From Colwellia sp. 20A7 (lineage in GTDB: Bacteria > Pseudomonadota > Gammaproteobacteria > Enterobacterales > Alteromonadaceae), in contig NZ_CP047130.1 in NCBI RefSeq assembly GCF_009832865.1, forward strand, positions 2,604,001 through 2,668,000: a stretch of 64,000 nucleotides of DNA, written 5' to 3'. This document shows positions 19,046-30,900 of the stretch, one piece after another. The position numbers and the translations under genes are program-made. The notes under the pieces are model-generated. The model searched no databases. It was given only the letters and a program-made list of their open reading frames with translations, and was not told the DNA's origin. Every line of letters starts with the position of its first letter. The stretch's first letter is position 1.

Positions 19046-21484
19046 TTAGTCCCTCAGTGATGCTTTCAACTCTGTTTGTAAAGAATCAACGACTCGATCA
19101 ATGACATCTGTGATGTCTTTGTCTTCAAGCGTTTTGTTTGTATCTTGTAATACTAAGGCTATGGCAAGACTTTTATAACCATCGTCTATACCTTGACCTT
19201 TGTATACATCAAATAAGTTTAGATCAATTAGTAGACTTCCGCCAACCTTTTCAATAAGTTGTAACACTTTTTTTGCATCAACATCATCTTTTACCACTAC
19301 AGCAAGGTCACGTCTGTTTGCAGGAAAGCGAGAGAGATCACAGGCTTCAGGGATTTTTTGACCTAAAATTTCAGGTAATAATAATTCAAAAATTAATGTT
19401 CGACCATTTAATCCTAATTTCCTTTCTAATTCAGGATGTAAAGTACCGACAAAGCCAACTAACTGACCATTTTTAGTGATTTGAGCCGTTTGTCCTGGGT
19501 GTAGTGCACTAACTTCAGCTTTAGAAAATTCATATGATGCGGCATCACACGTTAGTGAAAGAAGCGCTTCAACATCGCCTTTTATATCATAAAAGTCTGT
19601 TGCTGATTTTTCTACACTCCAATGTTCATCAGCACAATTACCACTGATAACACCAGCAATCATATTTTGTTGACGAACACCATTTTCTGCATTTTCATCA
19701 GGTACAAAACGTAAGCCAGCTTCAAATAAGCGTACTCTACTTTGTTGACGGTTTTGGTTATAAACAACTGACTGCAATAAACCTGTCCATAAACTTAAAC
19801 GCATTACCGACATTTCTGACGATATAGGATGAGGTAAAGTCATCACTTCTTGATTAGGATGAATTATCGATTGTATTTTAGGGTCAACAAAACTGTAAGT
19901 TATCGCTTCTTGATAATCACGGTTTACCAACGTATTTTTTAATTTAGCTAAATCAATAATCGCTTCTTTTTTATTGACCATTTTTAAACTCGCTTTTGGT
20001 GCAATATTAGGAATATTGTTATAACCATAAATACGAGCAACTTCTTCAATTAAGTCGACTTCAATTTTTATATCAAAACGGTAAGCGGGAACTACCACTT
20101 TCCATTTTGTTGCACTACCCTCACCTTCAACATTAACAGTGAAACCAAGGCGTGTTAAAATTTCAGTTACTTTAGTATCTTCGATATGATGACCAATACG
20201 GCTATCTAACTTTTCACGTCTTAAAGAAACATTTTTAGTTTGAGGGATATCGCTTTCTGATTTGGCTTCAACGATAGGTCCTGCCTGACCACCAACAATA
20301 TCCAACAATAGCTGTGTAGCGCGCTCCATCGCATCATTTTGTAATGTAGGGTCTATTCCACGCTCATAACGATGTGATGCGTCAGTATGCAAACCGTATT
20401 GACGTGCTTTACCTAAAATAGCCAATGGAGCAAAAAATGCACTTTCCAAGAATATATCAGTAGATTCTGTTGTTACACCAGAATCAAGGCCACCAAAAAT
20501 ACCGGCAATGGCTAATGCTTTACCATTACCATTAGCTGGTTCATCAGCAATCACTAATGTTTTATCTTTAAGTGTTACTTCATTCTCATCTAATAAGGTT
20601 AGTTTTTCCGCTTTATTTGCAAAACGTACTTTTATGCCACCGTTAATTTTTGATAAATCAAAAGCATGCATAGGATGACCAAGCTCTAACAACACATAAT
20701 TAGTCACATCAACCACAGGATCTATTGAACGCGTACCACAACGACGTAGTTTTTCTACCATCCATAATGGCGTTTGTGCTGCAGGATTAATGCCTTTAAT
20801 CACACGACCTAAATAACGAGGACATGCTGTGCCTTCTTCAATTGTAATATCAATAACATCATCAATTGTTGATTTAACCGCACTAATTTCTACTTCAGTT
20901 ACTTCTTTTGAATTAAGTACGCCTACTTCACGAGCTAAGCCTTTTATACCTAAGCAGTCACCACGGTTAGCCGTTAAATCAACATCAATAGTAACATCGT
21001 CTAGATCTAAATATTCACGTAAACAAGTACCTACTGGAGCATCTTGCACTAGCTCCATAATACCATCAGAGCTATCACTTAAACCTATTTCAGACTCACT
21101 ACACAACATACCAAATGAAGGTACACCACGTAATTTAGCCTTTTTAATTTTAAAATTACCCGGTAATACTGCGCCAACTGTCGCAACCGCGACTTTAAGC
21201 CCAGTACGACAATTTTTTGCACCACAAACAATGCTAACCAACTCGCCTTTTTCTACTGTAGTAGAGCTATAATCGCCAAGACTTATTTTTGTTACTTGCA
21301 GTTTATCTGCATCAGGGTGAGGTCCACATTCAACCACTTCACCAATAATAACATTGGTGAATTCGCCTGCAACAGGATCGACTCCGTCTACTTCAAGACC
21401 AGCCATAGTAATTTGATGAGCTAATTCATCAGATGAAAGTGCAGGATTTACCCACTCACGTAACCAAGATTCACTAAATTTCAT
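19046..21484 (-). CDS. pheT: Phenylalanine-tRNA ligase beta subunit
   Basis: 812 residues (795 in E. coli). Domains in order: N-terminal WLREWV anchor, tRNA-binding (EMAP/OB) domain about 40-150, the B3/B4 editing domain about 210-390 ([21 protein letters not shown]), the B5 domain about 405-480, the synthetase-like core, and a ferredoxin-fold anticodon-binding domain at the C-terminus (about 715-810, [14 protein letters not shown]). With PheS it forms the alpha2-beta2 enzyme that charges tRNA-Phe and hydrolyses mischarged Tyr-tRNA-Phe. It starts 10 bp after pheS, is followed by ihfA, and is likely regulated with pheS by the leader upstream. Confidence 0.97.
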   Translation of the reverse strand: MKFSESWLREWVNPALSSDELAHQITMAGLEVDGVDPVAGEFTNVIIGEVVECGPHPDADKLQVTKISLGDYSSTTVEKGELVSIVCGAKNCRTGLKVAVATVGAVLPGNFKIKKAKLRGVPSFGMLCSESEIGLSDSSDGIMELVQDAPVGTCLREYLDLDDVTIDVDLTANRGDCLGIKGLAREVGVLNSKEVTEVEISAVKSTIDDVIDITIEEGTACPRYLGRVIKGINPAAQTPLWMVEKLRRCGTRSIDPVVDVTNYVLLELGHPMHAFDLSKINGGIKVRFANKAEKLTLLDENEVTLKDKTLVIADEPANGNGKALAIAGIFGGLDSGVTTESTDIFLESAFFAPLAILGKARQYGLHTDASHRYERGIDPTLQNDAMERATQLLLDIVGGQAGPIVEAKSESDIPQTKNVSLRREKLDSRIGHHIEDTKVTEILTRLGFTVNVEGEGSATKWKVVVPAYRFDIKIEVDLIEEVARIYGYNNIPNIAPKASLKMVNKKEAIIDLAKLKNTLVNRDYQEAITYSFVDPKIQSIIHPNQEVMTLPHPISSEMSVMRLSLWTGLLQSVVYNQNRQQSRVRLFEAGLRFVPDENAENGVRQQNMIAGVISGNCADEHWSVEKSATDFYDIKGDVEALLSLTCDAASYEFSKAEVSALHPGQTAQITKNGQLVGFVGTLHPELERKLGLNGRTLIFELLLPEILGQKIPEACDLSRFPANRRDLAVVVKDDVDAKKVLQLIEKVGGSLLIDLNLFDVYKGQGIDDGYKSLAIALVLQDTNKTLEDKDITDVIDRVVDSLQTELKASLRD

Positions 21485-21494
21485 TTGGGGTTTC

Positions 21495-22544
<1,050 letters not shown>

Positions 22545-22598
22545 TCAATAAATAGACTTAAAAAATGAGGTCAATTTTACATTAAAGTCTATAACCAT
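22545..22598 (-). CDS. Possible Phe-codon leader peptide of pheST
   Basis: A 17-codon frame on the minus strand, MVIDFNVKLTSFFKSIY, starts at the ATG complementing 22596-22598 with AAGGTGG 1 nt upstream of its C-ATG. It contains three Phe codons, two of them adjacent, and ends just before the first hairpin at 22542. E. coli pheM encodes a comparable 14-residue leader with five Phe. A candidate promoter on the minus strand is TTGAAA (22655-22660 complement), 16 nt, TATCCT (22633-22638 complement). Chance occurrence of such a short frame is possible. Confidence 0.35.
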   Translation of the reverse strand: MVIDFNVKLTSFFKSIY

Positions 22599-22724
22599 GC
22601 CACCTTAAGATGATATGAGTCTATGATTATGTAGGATAAACTGCTTTTATTTAGTTTCAAGAGGGCTTGAAGTAGGAAATAAACACGATTTAACACCATT
22701 AATTGCTTAATAAAATGAGGATAT

Positions 22725-22751
22725 AAAAAACCAGTGACATGCACTGGTTTT
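22725..22751 (-). terminator. Intrinsic terminator of the nap operon
   Basis: On the minus strand AAAACCAGTG pairs with CACTGGTTTT around a 5-nt loop (arms 22742-22751 and 22727-22736), followed by a T-run. It lies 77 bp after the napC stop and ends the napEFDABC transcript. Confidence 0.85.
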
Positions 22752-22827
22752 AATTTATTAATGTTAGATTCGTCTTTAATTAGTAAAAATGCGGCAATAA
22801 CAATTAGTCATCACCATTACAATGCAA

Positions 22828-23415
22828 TTACCAACCGTCTACATCTTTCATATCAGGTAATTGATGTGCAATACCTTTATGACAATCAATACACGTTTTT
22901 TCACCTGCCGCTAATGCGGTTGAATGTTGGTAAGCAGCACGTTCACTTTGCTCAGTAAAATCCATATAATCAAAATTATGACAGTTACGGCATTCTAAAG
23001 AATCATTAGCTTTTAAACGCGTCCATTCATTTTGAGCTAAACGTTTACGGTGATCCAAAAATTTTTCACGCGTATTAATAGTACCAAAAATAGTACCCCA
23101 CACTTCTTTCGACGCTTGCATTTTTCGTGCTATTTTATCTGTCCACTTATGCGGTACATGACAATCAGGGCAAGTAGCTCTAACACCTGAACGGTTTGAA
23201 AAATGGATAGTTGTTTTTAACTCTTCATAAACATTATTTTCCATTTCATGACATGAAATACAAAACTCTTCCGTGTTGGTCACTTCTAGAGCCGTATTGA
23301 AACCACCCCAAAAAATTATACCCGCGATAAAACCACCAATCACTAAAACACCAAGGCTATAATAAGCACTAGGTTTTGTTAAGGTTCGCCAACCTATTAA
23401 TAGTATATTTTTCAT
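22828..23415 (-). CDS. napC: NapC/NirT-family tetrahaem quinol dehydrogenase
   Basis: 195 residues. One N-terminal membrane anchor (about 18-40) is followed by four CxxCH haem sites at residues 52-56, 82-86, 142-146 and 175-179. This is the NapC/NirT pattern: the protein oxidises menaquinol or ubiquinol in the inner membrane and passes electrons to NapB-NapA in the periplasm. The length is close to E. coli NapC (200). Last gene of napEFDABC, 8 bp after napB, with an intrinsic terminator downstream. A histidine-rich end (PDMKDVDGW) closes the protein. Confidence 0.95.
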   Translation of the reverse strand: MKNILLIGWRTLTKPSAYYSLGVLVIGGFIAGIIFWGGFNTALEVTNTEEFCISCHEMENNVYEELKTTIHFSNRSGVRATCPDCHVPHKWTDKIARKMQASKEVWGTIFGTINTREKFLDHRKRLAQNEWTRLKANDSLECRNCHNFDYMDFTEQSERAAYQHSTALAAGEKTCIDCHKGIAHQLPDMKDVDGW

Positions 23416-23423
23416 AATAGCTC

Positions 23424-23930
23424 CTAATGCTGGTCGGTATTAACGGTTTTACTCTTCATTAAACTGTTCATATCAATAAAGCTATTTTCTATTAACGGTT
23501 CAGTATCTAACTGAGTAACGTGACATTGATTACAAAAATAACGACGTGGTGAAACATCTGCTAAGAAATTCCCATCACGATCCATATAGTGTGTAACGCT
23601 TACCATTGGTGCTTGTGACTTTTCAGTACGATGACGAGAATGACAAGACATACATTTATTGTTGTTTTTATTTACTTCATAACCACGAACAGTATGCGGA
23701 ATAATAGGCGGCTGCATAGGATAATTACGTCCTTGCTTTATATCCTTATTAATAACTTTAGGAATTCTGTTTGGTTCTTTTTGTGTCAAAATTTCAGTAT
23801 GGTCACGTAATGTTGCGACCGTATTTATTTCTGATTTATCTGCAGCGAGTACCATAAAACTAGAAGAAATAATCAGTGAAAATATGACTAAAAGGTTAGT
23901 AATAGCTGATTTAATATATAAATTTTTCAT
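23424..23930 (-). CDS. napB: Periplasmic nitrate reductase dihaem subunit NapB
   Basis: 168 residues with a signal peptide (about 1-29, ending MVLAA). Two haem-binding CxxCH motifs lie at residues 93-97 (CMSCH) and 133-137 (CNQCH). The conserved [13 protein letters not shown] stretch precedes the first haem, and VTHYMDRDG lies between them, both typical of NapB. It receives electrons from NapC and feeds the NapA iron-sulfur cluster. It lies 9 bp after napA and 8 bp before napC. Confidence 0.95.
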   Translation of the reverse strand: MKNLYIKSAITNLLVIFSLIISSSFMVLAADKSEINTVATLRDHTEILTQKEPNRIPKVINKDIKQGRNYPMQPPIIPHTVRGYEVNKNNNKCMSCHSRHRTEKSQAPMVSVTHYMDRDGNFLADVSPRRYFCNQCHVTQLDTEPLIENSFIDMNSLMKSKTVNTDQH

Positions 23931-23939
23931 ATCCCTCCC

Positions 23940-26435
23940 CTAAACTTTAACAATTTTGATAGCACACTTTTTATAATCCGTTTGTTTGGATAACGGGTCG
24001 GTCGCATCTAACGTGACTTTATTTACTAAACGGCTAGCATCAAACCAAGGCATATACACTAAACCAATAGGAGGTTTATTACGGCCTCTAGTCTCTACAC
24101 GCGTTTGTACTTCACCACGACGAGAAACCAGCTTCACTAAATCACCACGACGCATGTTACGTGCTTTAGCATCATCCGGGTGCATGTAAACCAATGCATC
24201 AGGCATAGATTTGTATAGTTCAGGTACACGTTGAGTCATTGAGCCAGAATGCCAATGCTCTAATACACGACCTGTTGATAACCATAAATCATATTCTTCG
24301 TCTGGTGATTCTGCTGGTGGCTCATAAGGTAAAGCGAAAATAATCGCACGGCCATCTTTGTGACCATAAAAGTCCCAGCCACTGCCAGGTTTGACATAAG
24401 GATCAGAGCCTTCTTTGAAACGCCATTGTGTTTCTTTACCATTTACGACAGGCCAACGTAAACCACGTTCTTGATGATATCTGTCATACGGTGCTAAATC
24501 ATGCCCATGACCGCGACCAAAACTGGCATACTCTTCAAATAAACCTTTTTGAATATAAAAACCGAAATCACGAGCTTCATCGTTTAAGCGATCTTTTGGT
24601 ATTTCATCCAATGAATAATTTCCGACTGAAGAGTCTTTATAAAGCACATCAAATAAGGTTTTACCACGAACGTCTGGTTTCTTAGCGATTAGTTCTTCTG
24701 GCCAAACGTCTTCAATTTTAAAACGTTTTGAAAACTCAACCAATTGCCATAAATCAGATTTAGCCCCTGTTGGAGCTTCCACCATTTGATACCAAGATTG
24801 TGTACGACGTTCAGCATTCCCATACACCCCCTCTTTTTCTACCCACATTGCCGTAGGCAAAATTAGATCTGCAGCTTGAGCTGTTACAGTTGGGTAAGGA
24901 TCAGAGACAACAATAAAGTTTTTAGGATTACGGTAGCCAGGATAAGCTTCTTCATTAATATTAGCCGCTGCCTGCATGTTGTTATTACACTGCACCCAAT
25001 AAAAATTGAGTTTACCGTCTTTTAACATACGATTTTGTAGTGCTGCGTGATAACCAGGTTTAGGCGGCACAGTACCATCAGGTAAATCCCATATTTTTTC
25101 AGCCGTAGCTCGATGTTTTGGGTTAGTAACCACCAAATCAGCAGGTAAACGATGTGAAAAAGTGCCAACTTCACGTGCTGTACCACAAGCTGAAGGTTGA
25201 CCCGTTAACGAAAATGGACTGTTACCCGGAGTTGAAATTTTCCCTGTTAATAAGTGAATATTATAAGCAAGGTTATTAGCCCATACACCTCGTGTATGCT
25301 GATTAAATCCCATCGTCCAAAAAGAAGTTACTTTAATTTTAGGGTCTGCATAAAGTTCAGCTAAGGCTTCAAGTTTATGTACTGGCACCCCTGATAATTT
25401 AGCAGTGTATTCAGCAGTATAAGTACTAACAAATTTAGCATAAGTATCAAAATCTATTTCGGTAGAGCTACCCGCTGTTTTACCATTATTTTTTGCTGCT
25501 TGTTCTAAAGGATGTTCTGGACGTAAACCATAACCAATATCTGTTTCACCTAACCTGAAATTAGTGTGTTTATTTACAAAGTCTTTATTAACGCGATCAG
25601 TTTTAATGATGTAGTTAGCAATAAAATTCAAAATAGCTAAATCAGTTTGTGGTGTGAAAATCATCCCATTATCGGCTAAATCAAAGCTTCTATGTTCAAA
25701 CGTAGATAATACCGCTACTTTTACATGAGGCGCACTTAAACGACGATCTGTTAAACGCGTCCATAAAATAGGATGCATTTCAGCCATATTTGAGCCCCAC
25801 AATACAAAAGCATCAGCCGCTTCTAAATCGTCGTAACACCCCATAGGCTCATCAATACCGAAAGTACGCATAAAGCCGCCAACGGCAGAAGCCATACAGT
25901 GACGTGCATTTGGATCAATATTATTGGTACGAAATCCTGCCTTCATTAACTTTACTGCAGCATAACCTTCTTGCACTGTCCATTGGCCTGAGCCAAACAT
26001 ACCAACAGCCTCAGGACCACTTTTATTCAATGTTTCTTTTGCTTTTTCAGCCATTACATCGAACGCTTTATCCCATGATACCGGTGCAAACTCTCCTTGT
26101 TTATCGTACTTACCATTGGTCATACGTAATAATGGTTGGGTAAGCCTATCTTTACCATACATAATTTTAGAAAGAAAATAGCCTTTAACACAGTTAAGGC
26201 CTTTATTGACAGGAGACTTGATGTCACCGTGAGTGGCAACAACTTTACCATCCATAACCCCAACATTGACACTACAACCTGTACCACAAAATCGACAGGG
26301 TGCTTTATCCCATTTGAGTTTAGTAATATCTGAACTTGTAATTAAGTTTGATGCTAAAGCTGGCACGGACACCCCCGCAACAGCCGCTGCGGCGGCAATA
26401 GCATTAGCTTTAATAAATTCTCGGCGATTAATCAT
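23940..26435 (-). CDS. napA: Periplasmic nitrate reductase catalytic subunit NapA
   Basis: 831 residues, the family's standard size. The Tat signal NRREFIK (residues 3-9) followed by an Ala-rich hydrophobic stretch directs folded export. The [4Fe-4S] cluster ligands are Cys 47, 50, 54 and 82. The Mo ligand Cys lies in [12 protein letters not shown] near residue 180, and the C-terminal molybdopterin-binding domain ([18 protein letters not shown]) is complete. It reduces nitrate to nitrite at bis-MGD. It needs NapD for export control and NapB/NapC for electrons, all encoded around it. An unusually long 105-bp AT-rich gap separates it from napD. Confidence 0.97.
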   Translation of the reverse strand: MINRREFIKANAIAAAAAVAGVSVPALASNLITSSDITKLKWDKAPCRFCGTGCSVNVGVMDGKVVATHGDIKSPVNKGLNCVKGYFLSKIMYGKDRLTQPLLRMTNGKYDKQGEFAPVSWDKAFDVMAEKAKETLNKSGPEAVGMFGSGQWTVQEGYAAVKLMKAGFRTNNIDPNARHCMASAVGGFMRTFGIDEPMGCYDDLEAADAFVLWGSNMAEMHPILWTRLTDRRLSAPHVKVAVLSTFEHRSFDLADNGMIFTPQTDLAILNFIANYIIKTDRVNKDFVNKHTNFRLGETDIGYGLRPEHPLEQAAKNNGKTAGSSTEIDFDTYAKFVSTYTAEYTAKLSGVPVHKLEALAELYADPKIKVTSFWTMGFNQHTRGVWANNLAYNIHLLTGKISTPGNSPFSLTGQPSACGTAREVGTFSHRLPADLVVTNPKHRATAEKIWDLPDGTVPPKPGYHAALQNRMLKDGKLNFYWVQCNNNMQAAANINEEAYPGYRNPKNFIVVSDPYPTVTAQAADLILPTAMWVEKEGVYGNAERRTQSWYQMVEAPTGAKSDLWQLVEFSKRFKIEDVWPEELIAKKPDVRGKTLFDVLYKDSSVGNYSLDEIPKDRLNDEARDFGFYIQKGLFEEYASFGRGHGHDLAPYDRYHQERGLRWPVVNGKETQWRFKEGSDPYVKPGSGWDFYGHKDGRAIIFALPYEPPAESPDEEYDLWLSTGRVLEHWHSGSMTQRVPELYKSMPDALVYMHPDDAKARNMRRGDLVKLVSRRGEVQTRVETRGRNKPPIGLVYMPWFDASRLVNKVTLDATDPLSKQTDYKKCAIKIVKV

Positions 26436-26459
26436 TTTGTCACCTTCCCCATCGTGTTA

Positions 26460-26498
26460 AATTTAGTTTCAATTTAGTTTTAATTTAGTTTTAATTTA
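26460..26498. repeat. 11-bp direct repeats between napD and napA
   Basis: AATTTAGTTTC/T occurs three times in tandem from 26460 to 26492, with a partial fourth copy to 26498. It forms an AT-rich spacer in the napD-napA gap; no protein is encoded. It may reflect replication slippage. Confidence 0.6.
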
Positions 26499-26540
26499 TT
26501 TATTGTAGTTTTAAACCAGAGTCATGAGCATTTATGCTTC

Positions 26541-26828
26541 TTAATTACTGTCACTATCAGTACTTTCATCTAGAATCTGATGGTAAACGGGTGATAAATT
26601 AATAATGCATTTATGGTTTCTTATCGTATCCATTTTATTACCAATATCTTTATAACTATGCCCTTCAATCGTAAAAACAATTTTACCTTCTGCACTGGTT
26701 GCATGAATTTCAGTGCCATCAACCGTTGTTATTGCTTTTTTCACCTCGGTTAGCTTCTCAAAAATAGGGTAAGCAACGAAACTTGCCACATGATATTCAT
26801 CTGTTCTACTTTCATTATTTTTCGTCAT
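26541..26828 (-). CDS. napD: NapD chaperone for NapA export
   Basis: 95 residues with the small ferredoxin-like fold of NapD. It begins with EYHVASFVAYP near residue 11-21, the segment that contacts the NapA twin-arginine signal, then GTEIHATSAEGKIVFTIEG, and ends with a short acidic Ser/Asp tail. NapD binds the NapA Tat signal peptide in the cytoplasm and keeps it from being exported before cofactor loading. It lies between napF (46 bp before) and napA. Confidence 0.92.
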   Translation of the reverse strand: MTKNNESRTDEYHVASFVAYPIFEKLTEVKKAITTVDGTEIHATSAEGKIVFTIEGHSYKDIGNKMDTIRNHKCIINLSPVYHQILDESTDSDSN

Positions 26829-26874
26829 ATTATTTCTTAAATACCGATAATTTTAATATAAATACAGCTAAAGG

Positions 26875-27438
26875 TTAGTTTGCCTTTGGCTCGAATATGA
26901 AGGTAATAGCATCTTGTGGGCATTTACTAATACAAGCTCCACATTGTGTGCAATCAGCATCATTTAAATTAGGCTCAGGAATACTCGAATTAACATATTG
27001 AAATTTAATAACATTCGTTTCACATTCATCACGACAACTTTGGCAATAAATATTATTTTTAGCTAAACACTTATCACTAATATCTATATTTACTGGCCAA
27101 GGCTTTTTATTATCAGCAACCTTACCTTCCCTGTTTTCATCATCAGAAAAATCGCTAAAGAAAAGCGGTTGTTCACAAACATCAATACACTTATTACAAA
27201 AAGTACATTCGCCTAAATTAAAGTCTACTGTTGGAAAACCATCATTATCTTTAATAATGATCTTGGTTTCACAGCTACTTATGCAGTCTTGGCACTGTGT
27301 ACAACCTGAGGTGAATACGGATTCATTGATGATCCAAGGTAAGCGTAATATTTGTTTAGTGTGTATCTGACCACGAAAAAGTCGCCTTCTCGCAGGGTTA
27401 TCAACACGTTCAGTGGTTTTAAATGTTGTAGTAGACAA
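26875..27438 (-). CDS. napF: NapF ferredoxin-type protein
   Basis: About 187 residues with several cysteine clusters: CTQCQDCISSCE, CTFCNKCIDVCE, a degenerate CQSCRDECE and CTQCGACISKCP. Three or four [4Fe-4S] sites are therefore likely. The N-terminal PARRRLFRG matches the NapF start region. There is no ATG: candidate starts are a TTG at 27438, 4 bp after the napE stop, and an upstream TTG at 27462 overlapping napE. I chose 27438 because it abuts the napE stop, but neither has a strong SD, so translation is probably coupled to napE. NapF is cytoplasmic and interacts with NapA maturation in E. coli. Confidence 0.85.
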   Translation of the reverse strand: MSTTTFKTTERVDNPARRRLFRGQIHTKQILRLPWIINESVFTSGCTQCQDCISSCETKIIIKDNDGFPTVDFNLGECTFCNKCIDVCEQPLFFSDFSDDENREGKVADNKKPWPVNIDISDKCLAKNNIYCQSCRDECETNVIKFQYVNSSIPEPNLNDADCTQCGACISKCPQDAITFIFEPKAN

Positions 27439-27442
27439 GGAA

Positions 27443-27607
27443 TTAAGACCCAGGAGGACCAAATAAAAACATTTGGCTTATCCAAATAGCAAAGCCAAAA
27501 CCAGCAACGATAAATATGGATAATATGGGAGCAAGGAAAACAGTAAGAAAAATAAAAGTATTACGCTCATATTTTTTTTGTTTCTCATTAAGTATTGTTT
27601 GGCTCAT
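27443..27607 (-). CDS. napE: NapE small membrane protein
   Basis: 54 residues. It has one long hydrophobic helix (about 17-48) and ends FLFGPPGS, close to the NapE signature in which a Gly-Pro-Pro-Gly motif follows the membrane helix. The ATG complement is at 27605-27607 and its stop at 27443-27445, directly before napF. NapE is of unknown function but opens nap operons in many Gammaproteobacteria and Alphaproteobacteria. The gene is short enough to be missed by length-filtered gene finders. Confidence 0.9.
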   Translation of the reverse strand: MSQTILNEKQKKYERNTFIFLTVFLAPILSIFIVAGFGFAIWISQMFLFGPPGS

Positions 27608-27678
27608 ATTGCACTCGATACTATATAATTAGATTAAAATTATGGTACCTACTGTAATATTATAGTTAAGCTGAGGAC

Positions 27679-27692
27679 TTGATATAGATCAA
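27679..27692 (-). promoter_or_regulatory. Perfect FNR-type binding site upstream of napEFDABC
   Basis: TTGATATAGATCAA matches the FNR consensus TTGAT-N4-ATCAA in every fixed base. Its centre is about 78 bp upstream of napE. Downstream on the minus strand, TATAAT (start 22 nt past the centre) and TACAGT (30 nt past) are possible -10 hexamers; the latter gives the class II spacing of about -41.5. Anaerobic induction of nap by an FNR/EtrA-like regulator is therefore likely. Confidence 0.85.
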
Positions 27693-27695
27693 GAT

Positions 27696-27944
27696 TTATT
27701 TCAACTTATGATTTTGGGGCTTATTTTCCGTTTCTCGCTTAACAAGTAAAAAGGTTAAATACATTTTTGTAGGCAAAGAAAAAACTAAACCAAAAGCGAT
27801 ACAGACTGCACTAATAATGATGCCTGTAACGCCTAAAGAATCTATATAGTCACTATAGTTATGTAAATAAACACCTAAAATTAACAAACATAAGCCAATA
27901 CAAATAGATATTTTCAATAATAAAATTAATTTTTTATCTGACAT
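27696..27944 (-). CDS. Small two-helix membrane protein of unknown function
   Basis: 82 residues from the ATG at 27944, which has GAGG 5 nt upstream; a GTG 6 nt earlier is the alternative. Two hydrophobic helices (about 5-25 and 35-58) frame a short polar loop, and the tail is basic (KRETENKPQNHKLK). I do not recognise a family. It ends 4 bp from the FNR box and starts 28 bp after the ydiJ-like stop, on the same strand, so it is probably co-transcribed with that dehydrogenase. It could be a small accessory membrane subunit. Confidence 0.6.
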   Translation of the reverse strand: MSDKKLILLLKISICIGLCLLILGVYLHNYSDYIDSLGVTGIIISAVCIAFGLVFSLPTKMYLTFLLVKRETENKPQNHKLK

Positions 27945-27978
27945 AGCCACCTCAAATAAAATGGTTATTTAATTTTGG

Positions 27979-30900
27979 TTATTGTAATTTAGCTAATAAC
28001 GCCTCAACAGGATGTTTGGCTTTCAGTGCTGTTAAACGTTTGACTTGTGAGCGACAAGAAAAACCGGTTGCTAATATTTGTGTTTGCTCCAATTTAGCTA
28101 ACTTGGGTTGCCAACTTAAATTAAATAATTCTTTTGAATTATCTAAATTAGACTTTTCATGTCCATAAGTACCCGCCATACCACAACAACCCACACTAAC
28201 CTTTTCTAAATTCAAACCAAAATGACTAAAAATACTCGTCCATTCGTTTTCACTATTTACTAAAGCTGTTTTCTCAGTACAGTGAGCAAATAATTTGAAC
28301 GCCTGTTGATTTTTATCAGCAATGCTTTTAAATTTTTCATCTTGTTCAGTAAACGATAACAACCATTCATGCGCGAGCAATACATTAAAATCACCGCGTT
28401 TATCACCCAAAATTTTTGCGTATTCATCACGATAGCAAAGCACCATCGACGCATCCATTCCTAGCATAGGTATATTCAACTTGGTTAGTTGATTTAAAAA
28501 ATCACTTGATGATTTGGCCGTATTAGCAAAACGAGCTAAGAACCCTTTAACGTGTTGAGCCTTACCGTTTGGTTTAAAAGGTAATAAAATAGGCTCTAAA
28601 CCTAATGCTTTTATTAACGCCATCATGCTTTCTACAGTATTAGCATCATAAAAAGATGTAAAGGGATCTTGTACAATTAATACATAACCTTTACGTTGTA
28701 AGTCCGTTAAACCTTGTAATTTAACTAAATCGAATCCTGAATAACCTGCTTTTTTTACTTGTTTTTTTAGCGTAGGAACACTTAGTAATGGGGTATTAAC
28801 ATAACCAATCGTTTTTTCTGATAACTTATCATAAGCATTTAAACTCAAAATACTATTCACTAATTTGGGCATTTTAGCCATTAATGGCGCTAATATTTCT
28901 ACATTAGCCACAAGATGATCTTTTAGTGGTCTAGGGTAACGTGAATGATATATGTTGATAAATCGACTTCTAAAATCTGGCACATCAACTTTTATTGGAC
29001 ATTGACTAGCACAAGCTTTACAAGCTAAACATCCTTGCATGGCTTCCATAACTTCATGAGAAAAATCATTTTCATTCTCAGATTTTTCAAAAAAAGTAAG
29101 CTTGAATTTAGCAATGGTAGAGTCTAATAGTTTTTTAACTGACCAATGATTTACTTGCGTTTCTAACGCTAATATATCAACACCTTGCTTCTCTAATAAC
29201 CTTAACCATTCACGCATTAAACCAGCACGGCCTTTAGGAGAATGACGTCTGTCTTTAGTTACCTTACTCGATGGACACATAGGACTATCAACATCATAAT
29301 TAAAACATAAACCGTTACCATTACAGTCCAATGCGGCACTAAAAGAATCTTTTACTGTAATAGGGATTTGTCTATCAAAAGAACCACGTTTAGTATCATC
29401 AACACTCACTAATTGCTCGGTCGAATCAATGGGGGTACATATTTTGCCTGGATTCATTTTATTTAGCGGGTCAAATGCGGCTTTAATTTTTCTTAATTCC
29501 GTAAACAATGCTTCGCCAAAAAATTCAGGGCCATATTCACTACGATAACCTTTCCCATGTTCACCCCACATTAAACCACCATATTTAGCCGTTAGTTTAA
29601 CCACTTTGTCAGATAAGGTTCTCAGTAATTTCTCTTGTTCTGGATCACACATATCAAGGGCTGGACGGACATGTAAAACACCTGCATCTACATGGCCAAA
29701 CATACCATAATGTAAATTATAACTATCAAGTAAGTCTCTAAATTCACTTATAAAATCAGCTAAATTTTCAGGAGGTACTGCCGTATCCTCTGCAAAAGCT
29801 AACGGTTTTTGGCTACCATCGGTGTTACCTAATAAACCCACCGCTTTTTTACGCATGGCATACAATTTATTGATACTACTTAAGTCCGAGGTAACTTGAT
29901 ACCCAATCACCCCACAAGCACTACCACGGTTACCACCATTATCTTCACTTGCAATTGTTTCATCCAAACCTGCAGTTAAGATAGCAACTTGCTCTGCTAA
30001 AGCTTCAACACTTGTACCGTTAAATTCAACAATATTAATACCATCCATGACTTTATTAGGCACGTCAGTAATCAGATCGCTTACGCTATGCCAAACAATA
30101 TCTTGTTTAGCTAGGTTTAACACTTTACTGTCGATAGTTTCTACTGAAGTCGCTTTCGCTCTTACTAAGAAAGGTGAATGACGTAATGCAGAATCAAAGC
30201 TATCATATTTAATATTGATTAACGTTTTAGCTGGACTAATAGGGGTAATATTTAGTGTAGCCTGACAAACAAAAGCTAAAGAACCTTCTGAACCAGTAAT
30301 AATTCGGCTTAAATCAAACGTATTCAGTTCTTCATTTTCACTATCTTGAGCTTGTAATACATTTTCCAAATCATAACCGGTTAAAAATCGATTTAAACGG
30401 GGAAATTTTTTCAGAATAAGCTCACGGTTATCAACACTAGACGCGAGAACCTGTTGAACTATTCTGCCATGACTAGTTTCTTCTTTTGCCAACGCTTGTG
30501 CTTGGGCAATAGTCATAGGTTCAGTATTAAGTACATCGCCATTAGCGAGTACTGAGGTTAAAGCTAAAACATGATCAGATGTTTTACCATACACTAATGA
30601 GCCTTGCCCTGAAGCATCAGTGTTGATCATTCCGCCAATAGTGGCACGGTTACTCGTTGATAAATCAGGTGCAAAGAAGAAACCGTGTGGACGTAAATAA
30701 TCATTTAATTGATCTTTTACAACACCCGCCTCAACTTTCACCCATTTTTCTTCAATATTAATTTCTAATACTTTATTTATATACTTAGATAAATCAACAA
30801 TGATACCAGGTGTTAAACTTTGCCCATTAGTACCCGTACCGCCACCTCTAGCACTAAATTTTATATCCTTGTAGGTATCTTCACTTGCCGTTTTAGTGAG

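Noticed and set aside
20829..21272. 147-codon plus-strand frame inside pheT
   Set aside because: Antisense to a conserved gene, Ser/Thr-rich shadow composition, no RBS.
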